Position numbers and translations under genes: made by a program. From Varroa destructor (taxonomy: Eukaryota > Arthropoda > Arachnida > Mesostigmata > Varroidae), in NCBI RefSeq assembly GCF_002443255.2, contig NW_019211456.1, positions 49,598,486 through 49,662,485 of the forward strand: a stretch of DNA of 64,000 bases, in the 5' to 3' direction. A model generated the notes under the pieces. That model was not told the origin of the DNA. It made no database searches and saw only the letters and a program-made list of their open reading frames with translations. Numbering within the stretch: the stretch's first letter is position 1; each line of letters begins with the position of its first letter. This document shows, piece after piece, positions 37,636-50,955 of this stretch.

Positions 37636-38654
37636 ATATTTCCTTTGATAAACCTTCAAAGTGCTATAATGTTTCTTCTTCGTAATAATGCTTTTATTAT
37701 TATCATTGCTATGACTATATCTTCATTTTATACATTGTTTCTTTCTTTAGGCAATCGCGATTTCTATTCAGCTCCTAAAACATGTGTGTCCGAAATCATA
37801 TTTGATTGACCCCTAAAACAGACGTATGATAGAGATCTGTCTACATACATTTCCTTAGCTTTATTTTTGGCATACTACATAATAAATGGTTTGCCAATAG
37901 TGACGTGATGTCATCGACATACCATAAAAATCAGCACAGCTTACAATATGTTCACGCAATATAAAAACGACTGCAACACACGAGTCTATAAATCCATTGT
38001 ATGTTGCCGTTAGGGAGATGACACTACGAGAAACGTCCATGCACCGATTGGCGTTTCCCGCTAAGTTTTTCGTATAATTTTCGACGGATGGATTTAGAAG
38101 TGGACGACGCCCGTTCCAGCATCGCCTCGGTGCTACCCGGCGCACCGCTTTTGTAGCAGGGGTTGACGAACGAAGACATATGACAACAGCATCGACCTGT
38201 TCAAACAACGATCAGCAGGCGTGCAAAATTCGAATAGTACGCAAGCTGCTACCACATTCGATCCATGCAGTGTGTCTGTTGCCTGCGTCGTCTCCCCACA
38301 ACATCGACAGGACAACAGCATAGGTGTTACTAGCAGTAGTACTACTACAGGTATTACTGTGACCGCGTGGTCATCGTCATGTTCTGTTTACCACCTACAG
38401 GCGGAACGGTTGGCCCCCCACAAACGCGCGCTCAAAGTTACCATTGTCACGCGGCGTGTCATACCGCCGCCAAAGTGACATTGAATTCTGTCGAATTTCA
38501 CTCGTCATCGGTGCGATCAGAGTAACATACAGGCTACGCATATAGCTCTGTATCAGGTATGACTACATACGTACTACGCAGAAGAAGCAGACAAAGATGC
38601 TGTACGACGATAGCAGCAAGATCGGCTACGAAAATGTGAGGTAGAAGAGTCGCA

Positions 38655-38930
38655 ATGATGACGATCAAGAGAAGTGCTGTAAATAACTCGCCAGAGCATC
38701 AAACAGCTCAGAAGGCCATCCATCCTATTCGGGCGATCCGTCGCAGTGCAGGTTGGGCCAGGTACGAAGCGTGGCCGTCACCTAAGCTCCAACAGGCCAG
38801 CAGGCTGATTCGCTTGCTCGCTCACTCGTTCATTGTTCGTTCGTACGGCTCAGTGTCAGGAGACTGCTGCGTAGACGGAGATTTGACTTGTACGGATGCT
38901 GATACATGTATGCGGTTTTCATTCGAATGA
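38655..38930 (+). CDS. Unrecognised 91-codon open frame
   Basis: ATG-initiated and ending at TGA. The translation begins MMTIKRSAVNNSPEHQ, has a basic middle, and ends with a small cysteine cluster (GDCCVDGDLTCTDADTC). A donor-like CAGGTACGA occurs inside it, so if it is real it may be a first exon that stops earlier. No domain recognised. Confidence 0.15.
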   Translation: MMTIKRSAVNNSPEHQTAQKAIHPIRAIRRSAGWARYEAWPSPKLQQASRLIRLLAHSFIVRSYGSVSGDCCVDGDLTCTDADTCMRFSFE

Positions 38931-39268
38931 CGCTCCGAAGCTGCGCGTGCTAAGCGCCTGCGCCATTGGTCGGTCGAACAAGTGTCGTTCTACCAATACT
39001 GTAGTCGCTGCGGAAGCCGGCAGCGACAGCGGCTCGATTGGTGCTCATCCGCGCACTGAACGTAGCTAGTTGCTCCAGGCCATTCTGTGCGGTGCCTTCA
39101 AATGATCCCAGAGGTCGCGGGGGCGTCTGCGGGTCACCTTTAGCCGAGATAAATCTTTGGATGAATCTCTCTTTCCCTGTGTTTTCATAGTATGACGGCA
39201 TCGTTGGTGCTATATCCTCACTGTAGACTTCGGCGCTTGGCAGGCACTCTGCTGGCCGACATGGCGCA

Positions 39269-39481
39269 CTAGCTTTTCTGCAGAACGATTCTTCTTGTTA
39301 GCATGGTGAAATAGTGACGAACGGCCAACGAGCAGACGGCAAAGAAGATAGCGTCTGACAAGCGTATGTACGGGTTGCTTATCAGAAGTTCAAGCGGTGG
39401 AATCGCTAGAAGAATAGCAATGATTAGATTTCCCGTCGGCTGTCTGAATATTTCAGATATGCAGTGGAATCTACTGTTCAT
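39269..39481 (-). CDS. Unrecognised 70-codon open frame with two hydrophobic segments
   Basis: ATG in a good context (AAACATG, with A at -3) at 39481, ending TAG at 39269-39271. Two hydrophobic stretches, NLIIAILLAIPPLELLI and DAIFFAVCSLAV, could each span a membrane, and the C-terminus is basic (TRRIVLQKS). It could be a small membrane protein or a piece of a longer one. No family recognised, and no splice or polyadenylation evidence was collected for it. Confidence 0.2.
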   Translation of the reverse strand: MNSRFHCISEIFRQPTGNLIIAILLAIPPLELLISNPYIRLSDAIFFAVCSLAVRHYFTMLTRRIVLQKS

Positions 39482-39489
39482 GTTTGGAC

Positions 39490-42400
39490 TCTGAGTGATG
39501 CCTATTTAGAACACGTGTCAATCTGACAAAAATAATAATCAATAAGTTCCAGGAACGATTTACGACTTACCATAAAAAGTGCATTTAGGTATTTTGCCTA
39601 GTGGATTAACGCGGTTCTACGCATAATAACCACGATGTGGCGCCACCTTTATTCAGGTGCCGTTAGGAAATTTTTCGACAGTATCCGCCTCAGTCAATTT
39701 CCAGCATCTACTTACCTAGCAATAACTATTTCAATACTACCCGGTCATTCGTTCGTTAACTTAAAACGCTACCTTTACATTTAGTATTATAGAGACATCC
39801 TATTTGAATCTATATTCTGCTCAAATAGCCTACAAACAAGTTCAGACGATGTCAGGAACAGCATCATAAATTCTATAGACGAAACACAATGCATGTACGA
39901 GAAGAGTTATATACTGAATGCAAAGTTGTATATATGAACTTTAAATGTGTTTAATTTAACGTCCGATACTGCCTTTATACAAACACACGCTCTACCACTG
40001 CACTGTGACACAGACGCACCGAGTTCTCCATGTTAAACATTCTGATCAACAGCTATGATAGTCGCGAGCCTGATCGGCTTTCACAGTAATGTCAGCTTAA
40101 CTAAAACCTTCATCTATACATATATATGTGGGTATTGTTAGTGGTCTCCAAGCAACTTTATAATGGGCGCAGCCATTGATTCCGTTCCAGTGTTCACTGA
40201 ATTTACTGTGTAACATTTATTACAGGTTACTAAGGGGGCGGAAATGGGCACAGTTGATGAGCTTCGAAATGTTTCCCTTCAACTACTGACCCCAACGGCT
40301 ACCTGGGCAAGAAATCGGAAAAAGAATATTAAAGCAAAGTGCTTTTTAAATATAAATGTTAAAGTACGCATCTAGACTTGGATTGACGCAATCGGTAGTT
40401 AAGTTGAGAAATTTCCTCGGAATAAAAGTTCGCCCTTCATCCTTTATTATTATTATTATTGATATTGCTACTATCGCTAGTATATTTCGGAAACTCCCTA
40501 CCTTAAACGTCAGCTACCCCCTTTCGTATAAAAGCAGTGTGGGGCATATCAGACCCTTGTTTGCATCACGCAATTCAATCGCGTGTTTTTTTTTGTTTAT
40601 TCACCTTAGTTTTACTCTAAGCACTACCTGCTCCAGAACATTACCGTCTATTGATACTTTAGATGCGCACCGTGCCGAAGCTTACACCAATAACACATGG
40701 CATTCGGAACTTTCACTCCTTTCCTCTAGAGGAAAAAGTTACTTTATTCTACATTACCTTATAGCCTGTTTTCGTCGCTATTTAGCCATCATTATCCTTA
40801 CGTTTTGCTTCTGCTCCTGGCTAAACAACGCGATATAACTTGAAAAAAGGAAGTATGAAAGTTACTAGAACAGCAGGTGTCGCAAAAGGCTCGTTGCCGG
40901 TGTGCTCTACTGAACATTTTAGTGTCATCATTTTCTTTAGCATTATTCTTCTTTGTTCATTCTGCCCTTTCAGCATTCACTTTACTTCTGGCAAATCATA
41001 TTTAGGCGGGTCCTTGCCCCAGCCGGCTTTGGGATGGACCCGCCCAGATAGCTGCTGAAATGGCGATGCCAGGACATGTCAGACTACTAACCGTATCGTT
41101 TAGTCCAAGCATATCTGTTTCAAAATTCAACAATGGCAACCGTTAAAAGAAAGCGAACGCTTCAGTCCTGGTGGGGGTGTATAGAGGTCGTTTTTCAGTT
41201 CAGCTGACAACATGACCCGCCTCCGTGCGCTGGCGAGAAAGTGCGAGAGATCAAGGGAGATTTCATTTATGGCAGAACAGGTAAAGGTTTACAGACATAG
41301 AGCGTTACACGCATGCTGAAGTGGACTTCTACAAGAGGTGATGGTACCGTAGTAAACTTCTTTATTATCAGAGACGTTCATTCGACTCTCGGTCAGACGC
41401 TCTGGCCTGTCACAGGTCAGTCGGCAGCGAATAATAATACATCCAGCCCATAGAGAAATATAAACTTATTGCAAACACAGGCGGAAACTGAGGAATAGAA
41501 TGAATGCTATCACAGAGCTCCAGTCAAAGCATTATTGGTCATTTTTTCGTAGATCTAAATACACATAGGCGTGTATTGGCATCACCTCTTCACACATTTC
41601 CGATTTAGGAAAAGTCGATACAACAAACGAGCGAATACTTGGGGAATTTAGAGAAGGACGGGAGCCTGATAGAACTGATGAGGGGCCTTTCGCGCGCGCT
41701 GGTAGCTTAAGTACATATTTGCAAACAAACCACTTTATTGCTGATCAACGAAAATATGAAAATAGAAGAGAGGCCATCGAACATCGAGTAAATGCAGAAA
41801 TCTATCTATCCACCGAGAGAAAAAGCCAACTGTACTTACCGCCTCTGTTGGTTCGGTTCAAGTACCGCTCTGTGAGACACCCGTCCGTTTCATCGATTCG
41901 TTCGCAGACGGTGCAATTGTTTATTAGAAATTATTAAAACTAAATAAAATTCTATAGCCGTTTCGTACACGAGGGAAGTGTTGTTTACGCCGGATCATTT
42001 AAAACTAGGTAGTATTATTATATTGTTTTTTCTTAGAACAAAATACCCGACTGCACTTGACAAAGTAGGATCATGACAAAGGTACTCGGAGGAGTAAAGT
42101 CTAGTTGTTTGTTTAGTACAACGATAGCAAACCTAGAAAGGGTCTTGTTTTCGCATGGTCATCTTTCAATGATTCGATGATCACATATAAACCCACATAT
42201 GAGAATATGTGTACTGAGATTTTGCCCCATATATTGTTGTGTGGGCAAGAACATAGCTGCCGATATAATAACGATGCAACACTCTATATGCTGTAACAGA
42301 TACAATAGTTTGAAGTCTAATTTTTAAACGTTAAAAGCTTCAGGCTATTACGATCTAAAAATACTATCTTGTCGATCGGCTCTTCAGACTGGTTGAGGTC

Positions 42401-44970
42401 GGTGAGAAACTACCTAGTATAATATAATTCTGGGTACGCCAATGTAATTGTATCCTAAACATTAAGCCTAAAGAATGGTTGCTAAATAATAATGTTCAAA
42501 AATGTTGGCTGTGTTCGTGACGCTTAACGAATACTTGTGACCTAAGGCCGCCTTGGTCCTAGAACATAGTAAAACATGCTGGCAGTGCCGTACGGCTCAT
42601 GCGCAGAACGTCGGTTGTTAGATGTAAGGATTCTTCGTAATCAAATAAAGAGGGACCGTGAAGTATTTGAACTCTTCGGTCGAGCACTCAGCGCGCTTCG
42701 TATACGTTCTCAAGTCAATGTTGAAGTATCCGTCACGACGGTCATTCAGCTGTCATCAGTCAGTGCCGCTTTTATCGAAAACAACGAGTGGATACTAACG
42801 GGCAACAGTTATCCAATAAAGACGAGACAAATTTTTCCAGTAAAAACTGCCACATCACATTCTATGGTTGATAAATGCTAGCATAGTTTATCGAAATTGA
42901 CATGAAAATTCAATGTTATCAGAAATTAATTTATCGACCTGAACTTCGTACGTAAGCAGTCCGTGAAGGCCACGTAAACGCTACGCATATGTAATAGAAT
43001 TAAAGTGAAATTCCACAAAGACAGATTCTGTGGGGATTAGTAATACTAGAGTATGAGAAAAAAATTTTAAACAAATTACTTCCGGTCAGTCTATCAGTAT
43101 CGTTGTCGAAGGCATACTTGTTAACCCCGGCAGATTTATCTCTTTCAAATCCCTGTTTCTAAAATAGCGAAAACACAACGGTCCAGTATAGATATCTATA
43201 ATAATGCCCTCTAGAAGTTCTCCCTATAGTGGTTTGGAACATAATACGATATTATTAATACCCTATGTGAACAACATGGATATGATATAATAAAAAGACA
43301 ATTGTACTTACTGGCTCATAAGTCAGAATCAGAAACAGTTACCCCAAATGTTGCGCTTCATTTTCCATACATTTTTAGCTGACTTTTTTTCGATAATCGC
43401 CGTAATTGGCTACATGTAACCTAACCAGTAACCTAACTCGCCGTTACCCAACCTATTGATTTGCATTTATTTTTTTAGATATGATTTATGGATACGCGTC
43501 TTGCCTCGTTTTTTTCTATTGTGGGACACGTCTATATATAGATAAATCAGCTCAGCGAGGAGGGCCAGCAAGCTCATTGCTTTCCTTTCAGGTACGATGC
43601 AGTCTTCCATTAGATCCTGTTACGATGCTGTCACACTGGCTGAACTTCCGTTTCGGTCTATTTTTCTCCATTCATCCTTCACAGTTCGTCTTAACATTTA
43701 TATAAATATCTGCAAGCCGGTCGATTTGTTGCAGCCTATGTATATGTATTACCATATCCTTGACAATCAACTCAACTCAACTTGAACGATTCAGCGTGAG
43801 AGAACACAATAGAGAAGGAGAAGCAGGAACAACGACTATTTTAGCTATCCGCTTGATCGTAAGCAATAGTGGTGACTAGGCCGAAGATACATGGGAGACT
43901 ACGAAGTTTGTGTCGCATACGATTTCTCAGTTCAAGAGGCACGAGCTTCTATCCTTTTACCGCGACCGACTCTGAAATTTGAAGCTGAAGATTCCTCCAT
44001 TTGGCCTGCCTTGATTATATCTCCAGAGCGAGATGTACATCTGATGTTCGACTTAACCTTTGATCAAGATATAAAATGAAACTCGGCAAGCGGGCAAGAT
44101 GGGTTGAAGACTTAGAACTGATGAGACGAACTTAAACGTGTCGCTCGGCAGCGAAGCGTGATGAACATTGCAATGTATTTGGCGAACTGATCTTGCATTA
44201 AGTCTGTCCATGACCTCGCCAAATGACAAAAGCCAGAGAAAAAAATGTCGACCGTGGGTGGTGCCTGTCAACGATGAACACTGATACGAACGGTCAGAAC
44301 GATCTGCGCAGGAACAACGGCCATGCTTGTGTATAACAATGCACCCAACGGACAGGTAAGAGTTCGACACATCGGGACTCGTGTTTAGAAAAATCACATA
44401 GACATACCTATTGATGGGGCTAATACTTAGCCGGCCCCAAAACGTGATCTGCCAAATTGGAGCGTTCATCGCGCCAGAACTGGTCAGTCAGATCTTCTGA
44501 TACCAATAACAAGGGTGCGTAATCGTCTAAAAGCTCAATTCAAGCACATAGATCAGCAGTTCGCATTACCGTGAAGAACATTAGAACGATTCGCAAAATA
44601 GAAATTACAATCAGATACAGAATGTATCTATCTATTCAATGCTCTGTAGGCTGTGCGCAGCGAACTTGATGTTGTTGTCGATGACGATGATGATGATCCA
44701 TGTCTGTGAACAAAACGCGTCTGGCTATCTGTTCGATACGGAACATCTAGTCTAATAGAGACTGCTGAACTTATAAGTTAAAAAAAGTAAAATACTGCAG
44801 TGTGCTTTTATCAGTTTGCACTGTAAGCAAAGCATGTTGCAGTGAGCAAAGAGAAACAATAGTTATACGACAGTTAAGTTTGGGTACGATATCTTATTAC
44901 GAAGCCTTACATTACGCATAGGGGATTGCAACGGCACGATTTTTACATATGTACATAACCTATCTTTTTT
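39490..44970. other. Long AT-rich stretch without recognised genes
   Basis: It holds a 160-codon ATG-initiated plus frame (40356-40838), hydrophobic and T-rich, partly from the (ATT)5 repeat at 40444-40460. Other frames at 42576-42881, 43891-44079 and 44053-44469 (minus) lack recognisable domains. A (GAT)4 repeat is at 44686-44697. Confidence 0.45.
40444..40460. repeat. (TTA)n repeat, 17 nt
   Basis: More than five perfect trinucleotide units. The repeat encodes the isoleucine run of the open frame across it. Confidence 0.85.
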
Positions 44971-44972
44971 AG

Positions 44973-45001
44973 ACTTCCTGTACACATTTTGGGCACAGCG
45001 G
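44973..45001 (+). other. Candidate 29-nt microexon
   Basis: A pyrimidine tract ending TTTTTTAG (about 44961-44972) is followed 29 bases later by GTAAGT (45002-45007) after CGG. All three frames are open across it, as is usual for so short a block. Flanking exons are not identified, so this may be chance. Confidence 0.15.
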
Positions 45002-45009
45002 GTAAGTGT

Positions 45010-46080
45010 CTGTGTGTCTAACAGGTTTGTTTCGATTGGACTTTGATAGGCTAAAGCTCATCTCAAAAGTATCCCCCCCGCTTTATTCTGATGGGCAACA
45101 GTGCTTCAAGTGCCACCAGTCTTGATGTGGCTGCTTCTAATCCTTGTTAACAGAGCTCCTCGAAATGAAAATCGCTTCTCGAGACGACCACTTACAAGGC
45201 CTTCATGCTCATCCTAGCCACATGCTCGCATTCAATCCACCTGTGAAATTGTTTTCAACGCTAGCTGGCTCGCCCCCTTAGCAAAGTTCTACATAAAATG
45301 CTCTAAACGTCGTATTTCAAATATCGTTTTACTTTTTTTTAGCGATTTGTCATTTCCAAACCCCATTGGCAATAGGATGAGATTTTTGCATTGGCCTGAT
45401 CCAAGCACAGCAGGGGACAAGCCTGAGGCATGCCAAACTCCGGAAAACGACCCAGCAAGCTGAGCTCGAGAATAGTGACAAATCGCCGGATGCACGACTT
45501 TACCGTTGATCCCTTTCCCCGCTGAACTTGCAAAGTAGCTTCACAACAAAATTTTGAACTTTAGTTAGGAGGGAGCTAAGTTGAGTCAGATGGATGTGTA
45601 TATATACATGTAAGACTTGAAAGCAAATTACTGATTATGACAATAATGCGTATATTGTTGCGTCTCATACAAAAAACGTATTTGAGAAGCAAACTTAAAA
45701 AGCTGCCTATATCGATCATATGCAGCTATAACTATGCTACACACACCAATCATATGGTCCTTAAATGATGCTAGTTTTTAAAAACCGGATGCTGACTCTG
45801 ATCGCGTATATTCTAATTAGATTTACTTGAATTATGGACGATCTAAGAGCGTTAGGTTAAGCCTAGTTTTTAGTTAACGATTTCAGCCAAAAAAAAGGTC
45901 TTTGTTATAATAGCGACAGTAAGCTCTTTTCATGTTTGCTAGAGAGGGAAGATCGTCGTGATGCGCACTAACTGTGAATGATTATGGTTCGGTGCTAAAG
46001 ATAAAAATTATAACGCGAATAATACCCTTGGGAAGCATAATGATGTGCGTATTATGTTAGTAAGATGACTTGAAGACAGC
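45010..46080. other. AT-rich stretch, nothing recognised
   Basis: Two overlapping minus frames (45289-45533) have no recognisable features. The rest holds short frames only. Confidence 0.5.
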
Positions 46081-46725
46081 CGACCGCTCAAATTGGCAGA
46101 ACACCAGCACCCAGCCTTTAGCGCATTTGCTCGCTTCTCCCATTCGCTGCATCTCGCAGACTTGTACGATTTTTATCGTTTCGTATCTGTCCGTTGTTGC
46201 TTTTTGCTTTTTTCCCGACACATGGACTTAGTCCTAACTTTCGACATTGCCACCATCACAGTGCAATGAAAAGAGAAGACTGTTTCTGTTATAACTTCTA
46301 TTTACTGTTCCCTACTTCCCAAAAAACCATGTGTCACGTGTAAACTTGGGGCCAGGCTGGGTAAGCAGGCTGCCATCAGGGGCAACGAGCGTGCTTCGAG
46401 AGTTTCGAGGCCAGGCGGGCGGAACCTTCTGCTGGCCTGGATGCGACGTTGACAGGCAGAACAGCGAAGCAACGAAGGACTGGCAGCGGTCAAAGAAGAA
46501 GAAGAAGAAGAAGAAAAAGCGGAAGACGTAATAGACAGAGAATGAAGGGGGCAGTCCATTGGGGAATCCCGAAGGCGCGGAACTCAATGAGAGCAGGATA
46601 GCGATACAACTGCAGGGAACAGGTGAAGTGGTAGGTTGTTCTGGGCCAAGTAACACGAGACGAACGAGAGGACTTGCTATTGTGTAAATGGCCGACAAAA
46701 GGAAAAAGGTGGGAAGGATCACACG
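46080..46725. other. GC-richer island with (GAA) repeat
   Basis: Several overlapping minus frames are open (46302-46559, 46312-46722, 46490-46831). The phenylalanine and leucine runs in two of them come from the (GAA)7 repeat read backwards. No domain recognised. Confidence 0.3.
46495..46515. repeat. (GAA)7 trinucleotide repeat
   Basis: Seven perfect units followed by an A-rich extension. Confidence 0.9.
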
Positions 46726-47825
46726 ACCTAGTGAGTACTTTTCGAAACAGACTAGATGATGTCAATGGGGATAAACGAGAGTGTCTGAAAATGCCGAAGT
46801 CGTGTATTTGTACATTCGAGATCTCTAACATCGATTAAATCCGGTTCGGTTTCCGTTTACCGGTGCAAAAAGTAAAAGCCAAGTACGATACAAAAGACGA
46901 CAACCTAAAAACAATGCGAAGGTATAATGAACAAAAAACTGGAAATTTATAATGACTAGGACGTATAAAGGACCGAAGAAAGTAAAATTAATAGGCACGT
47001 AGACAAGGAGAAGGAGAATCCATCGGGTAGAGATCCAATCTATAACAATATAAAACATGAAAGCTAGCTGCCGTAGGTTATTTTAGGTACAAGCATATGA
47101 AGGCGACATGGATCTAGAGCAGGTACAATACCTGGTTGATGATGGCTGTGTCTTCAGTTATTGTCTATCATTCTACAGATAGCATGAACAATACTTTGCT
47201 TTTGGTCTTTCCGGGAATCGCTCTTGGTTCGAAAAAACTGCTTCTCGTGTGGGTTTCTTTAGAAAGAAAGTTTTCAAAATTTTTTTCAATGGCAACCGTT
47301 TTCATCTCTTACGAGTAGCAGCTATTGCAGTAGAAAAGGTGGCATTTTATTTAAGCAGTTAATGTATGCCAGTGTGATGGGGCAGTCGCCAATAGCACGA
47401 GGTAATTACCGAAAATCGCAGCTAAAATGCGCATACACATATCACTCCCTCTCGATTCATGTTGTTGGGTCTGAAAAGATCAGATGGGTGTGGCAGCGTC
47501 TGCTGGACCCATACCCAAAATCCGCAGTCGCCATAATTAAGCCTAAAGCGTTTTAGTTGTAATGTCCTTCTTTCGACGAGTGCTGGTTATGTAGAGACAA
47601 CCATAGAAGTATCGTCGATTCGAAATGATAAAATCCACTATAGTGATTTTACGGACAAAGTTTCCAGGTATAATAAATGGTTTATTGATCCACTTATAAT
47701 GCAAAACAATCCACTGGCATAATGATGAAGAAGGCATTGTAACTACAGTGTTGGCAAAAGGTTCTCTTCCTAGGAGACAATTATCACCATTAAGGTATTT
47801 CAGTTAACAAGCAATACTCTATGTA

Positions 47826-47881
<56 letters not shown>

Positions 47882-49440
47882 CAAAAATCTAGAAATCTAA
47901 TAATCTTTTTTTCCATTTCATGATAAATTTGACTATTCCAATAAAACGTTTATAATTTTAGATAGATGTGTTTGAACAAACACCTAATGTAGTTGAATGT
48001 TAGTGATTGCACCATGATTTTACATGATTGAGTACGTAGTTGTAACATTACCCTATAAAGGAAATTATTCCATCTATCTAACACGCGATGCAATCCTTCT
48101 TAGACCTTTTCAAAAAAAACATTTCACTTGTTAGAGGTGTTTGTCTTTTTTGCACGCGTGAACGTGCGCATATTCCTTATATATAGACAACAATTTAGTA
48201 AATGAAAACGTTATCGTTGAATTGCATTAAAGCGAAGATGTCTCGTATAAACATGCCACAGACAGGCGGGCAGGCAATGGAGTCTCGATAATACCAGGCC
48301 TATTCAATAAAATAACTCAAAAGCATCAGTCACGAAAAGGTCGACCACAGTGGACAGACAAACATTTTGTTCGAAGTTTGATGTTCGTTTGCCGGGTGGG
48401 TATCGCCACATCGACGCCGGTGCCACAATTAGCCGTTCGGACTCTCATTGGAATTGATCAGTTTATTCTTGAGATGACTGAATGAAGGCACATACCCATT
48501 GCGTAGCTCTTGCACGCGCAGTCGCTGTTATAAATAATGACCGGTGTGCGAAAATACAGCACATACAAAAATACGTCGGAGACATGGCCATCGTCTGAAG
48601 GATGGTTCCTGTGGGGGTCTGATTATCGCATGGTCACGATTTACAGTGAGGAGAAGGCTCCTTCGCAATAGATTTTTGTGGCTCTTTCGAAAGTCATCAT
48701 ACGACAATATAGAATAGATCTGTTGTTAGACAAAATCGAACAGTCTGGGAATTCGGAGTAGCATAGAAAAACTAAAATTGTCACTGGCGATAATAATTCT
48801 ATCGATCTTTTTAATGTGGTAACGACTTTAGGTCTTTTTTAAACGGTCATAATCATCACATATTTAAGTTGGGGCCCAATTACGATGTCGTCTATTGACG
48901 CGTAACTTTCACACACGTACGCCATGCGTAAGTGTTAGCATTTTTCATAACTACGAGACGATACGGTTAAAATGCCCCCATGTTTTCGACGCCATCGTCG
49001 AGTGCTGTAAGCCTGATACGGTTTTTTCAAATGGGTGGTGTTACTTAATTAGTTTGTTGATTGACCATTCGTTACTTCGATGGACCTTTTAATCTCAGAA
49101 GAATTTAATAAGTTCTGAATAATTCTTCACACAATCATCCCTCATGGCGCGGGAAAGAAACTGCACCCAACTGGATTTTACTTAAAGAGATTTTTTAATT
49201 CCCTCAATGAGGGTCTTTTTAGACTCTCATGAAGCATATTTTTTTATATTTACCCATATTTTATGCACTTACAATAATCACGTTTGATGCTTCCTTTGAC
49301 ACTAAATATATCCATCTTTTTTTCAAATCTGAGCTTTTCAACCGCCAATAGATTTCTCTCTCCTTAAATGTGTTCGCGATAGAAAAGATTACGCATTAAT
49401 CCCACGCTTACCTCATTGCCTCATCTCACCAAATCACTTC
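46725..49440. other. AT-rich stretch with TA microsatellite
   Basis: No gene recognised. It contains the TA repeat at 47824 and a short palindrome, CCCTCAATGAGGG, at 49201-49213. Confidence 0.5.
47824..47877. repeat. (TA)n microsatellite, 54 nt, one interruption
   Basis: Perfect alternation apart from a C at 47844. Confidence 0.95.
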
Positions 49441-50939
49441 AGCGAAAGGAGAGCAATACATGTGTACAAGGGGGAATGTAGGCACGTATAGGTTACGCAT
49501 GGTCGTTCATATTGAACGACAAATCTCAAAAATTCTCAATCGCCCATCGTCATTCGCGTGTGCCACAAGTAGCTGCTGCAGCTTCCATGTACTTCTACCA
49601 GTACTGCAAACTATACTGTCGTGTTTCTGCTGCTGCGCTCCGGACCTTTTTTCTTTCGCCCGTAAAAGTATATTTGTTTCTCTCGTAAGGAACTTCAGGA
49701 AGAAAAAAAGGAAGAACGAGTGTGTGAGACGAGGCGCCGTTCCGGCGCTACGCTCTGTACGCCCAGTAACGCAACGGCGATGCGACTCTCAGTTTCGTAG
49801 TTCCCTTGTAAGGTACGCAGAGGGTACGTACTGTCAGAGGTATGCAGGTGGTCCGGGGTGTGATAGAGGAAACGACCTCATTTCCGTGAAATACGACCAC
49901 ACTGCATTTGTTCATAGACAGAACGATACAGGCAGCCACTCATGCACGCTCAGTCAGACACATCTAGCGCCTTCCAACAAGGCCTAGTCGGCCCAGGCTG
50001 TAGAGGCTGTGGAAAAAATTTCAGTAGACATTGTAAGTACCCTACTTGCACACAACGAAGCAGAAGCACTCTCAAAACAGCTAGAGTATGCCTTCCGAGT
50101 GCACATACACTGCGCAACGATAATATACTGCTCTATAAATATGTATAATTTTCATTTCTTTACTGTTCTTCTGAGTCCTGCGCACGCCACGGCGTTCTGG
50201 GTGCGACGGTTGGGAACAGAGCAATTTCTCGGACCTACAACTATCTTCTATTCTCTATGTAACATATGTTCAGGCAGACGAATATGCACATATACGCTGT
50301 ACGCAGATTAGAAGGGCTACAACCTGCGCACGTTTGATGACATATGGCAGTTTGCAAATCGTCATACAACACTCACACAGATACAAAGACCACTTCACAT
50401 GCGTGGACACGCAAATACGCATAGGGTAGTGCGTTTGTATAAGCAGGCATTAAAGTCATGGGAGTGCGTCAGCAGAAAGCACGACCGTATGTATCCGTCC
50501 AATGTATAACAAAGCTACGTAACGCACTGGAGCTCTGTCACGTTGGCTTGTGTGCTAGAATTATAAGGGCCATTAATAGCTAGCTATCCAGTCATAACGT
50601 GATCGTATCGCATGTGCTATATATGATTACCCGCTGAGAAGCCACCGTGACTAGCACTCATAAGGTAAAGCTTCAATAGACAAAGCAAACCAACAGCCTA
50701 GAAACTACGCCTGCTTCAAGCCCCCGTGACTTCAGCCGTCTGAATCAGCCGGCATGAATTACAAGCACGCCTTCAGATTGGTACTCGAAAGGAAATACTT
50801 CGTTTATTAGCATCGTTTTCGGAGGGAAGCGAGCAACATTGCATATGAATTCATGCGCCTTCCTTGAGATATGAGCTCTGCTTGGGTCTGACTGTGCGCG
50901 TCTGCAGGAGCAGACGGTAGATATTCGCGCGTCTACCGC

Positions 50940-50955
50940 GGGGGGGGGGGGGGGG
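50940..50955. repeat. Poly(G) tract, 16 nt
   Basis: Sixteen consecutive G following GTCTACCGC. Long G runs are rare in animal DNA compared with A/T runs, and this one can form a G-quadruplex. It may also be a site of sequencing-length error. Confidence 0.9.

Larger units (their letters stand above)
33060..38095. other. Long stretch without recognised genes
   Basis: It holds a Penelope-like 3' motif near 33480 and a pair of 11-bp inverted transposon-end-like motifs (33380 and 35047). A coding-like plus segment lies at about 35365-35630, with TSDEIYAKCFNVQLEKSMAN and then, after one stop, AHFKEKVLRYNEFLNPRNM. A 13-T run is at 37623-37635. No gene called. Confidence 0.45.
38095..39490. other. 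GC-richer island with open frames on both strands
   Basis: This 1.4-kb stretch stands out by composition. Plus frames include 38221-38478 (Ser/Thr-rich) and 38655-38930 (ATG start). Minus frames include 38950-39201 and 39269-39481. Possible splice donors (CAG followed by GTACGA near 38760, and CAG followed by GTATGA near 38555) are present. This is a reasonable place to look for a promoter or exons. Confidence 0.3.

Noticed and set aside
40356..40838. 160-codon ATG-initiated frame with hydrophobic segments
   Set aside because: Its hydrophobicity comes mainly from T-rich and ATT-repeat sequence. No motif, splice signal or conservation evidence is available.
43418..43452. CCTAA repeats resembling arthropod telomere sequence
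   Set aside because: Only two or three scattered units, not a tandem array.
44112..44140. CTGATGAG as part of a hammerhead ribozyme
   Set aside because: No GAAAC with a pairing stem follows at the right distance. The same holds for CTGATGA at about 56963 and 57092.
48280..48700. Suspected mobile-element remnant starting GGCCTATTCAATAAAATAAC
   Set aside because: No protein block on either strand and no opposite end could be identified.
49460..49987. 175-codon open frame on the plus strand
   Set aside because: The translation is a low-complexity Cys/Ser/Phe/Arg mix in a GC-richer patch, with other frames also open and no splice or domain support. A few frames of this length are expected by chance in 64 kb.
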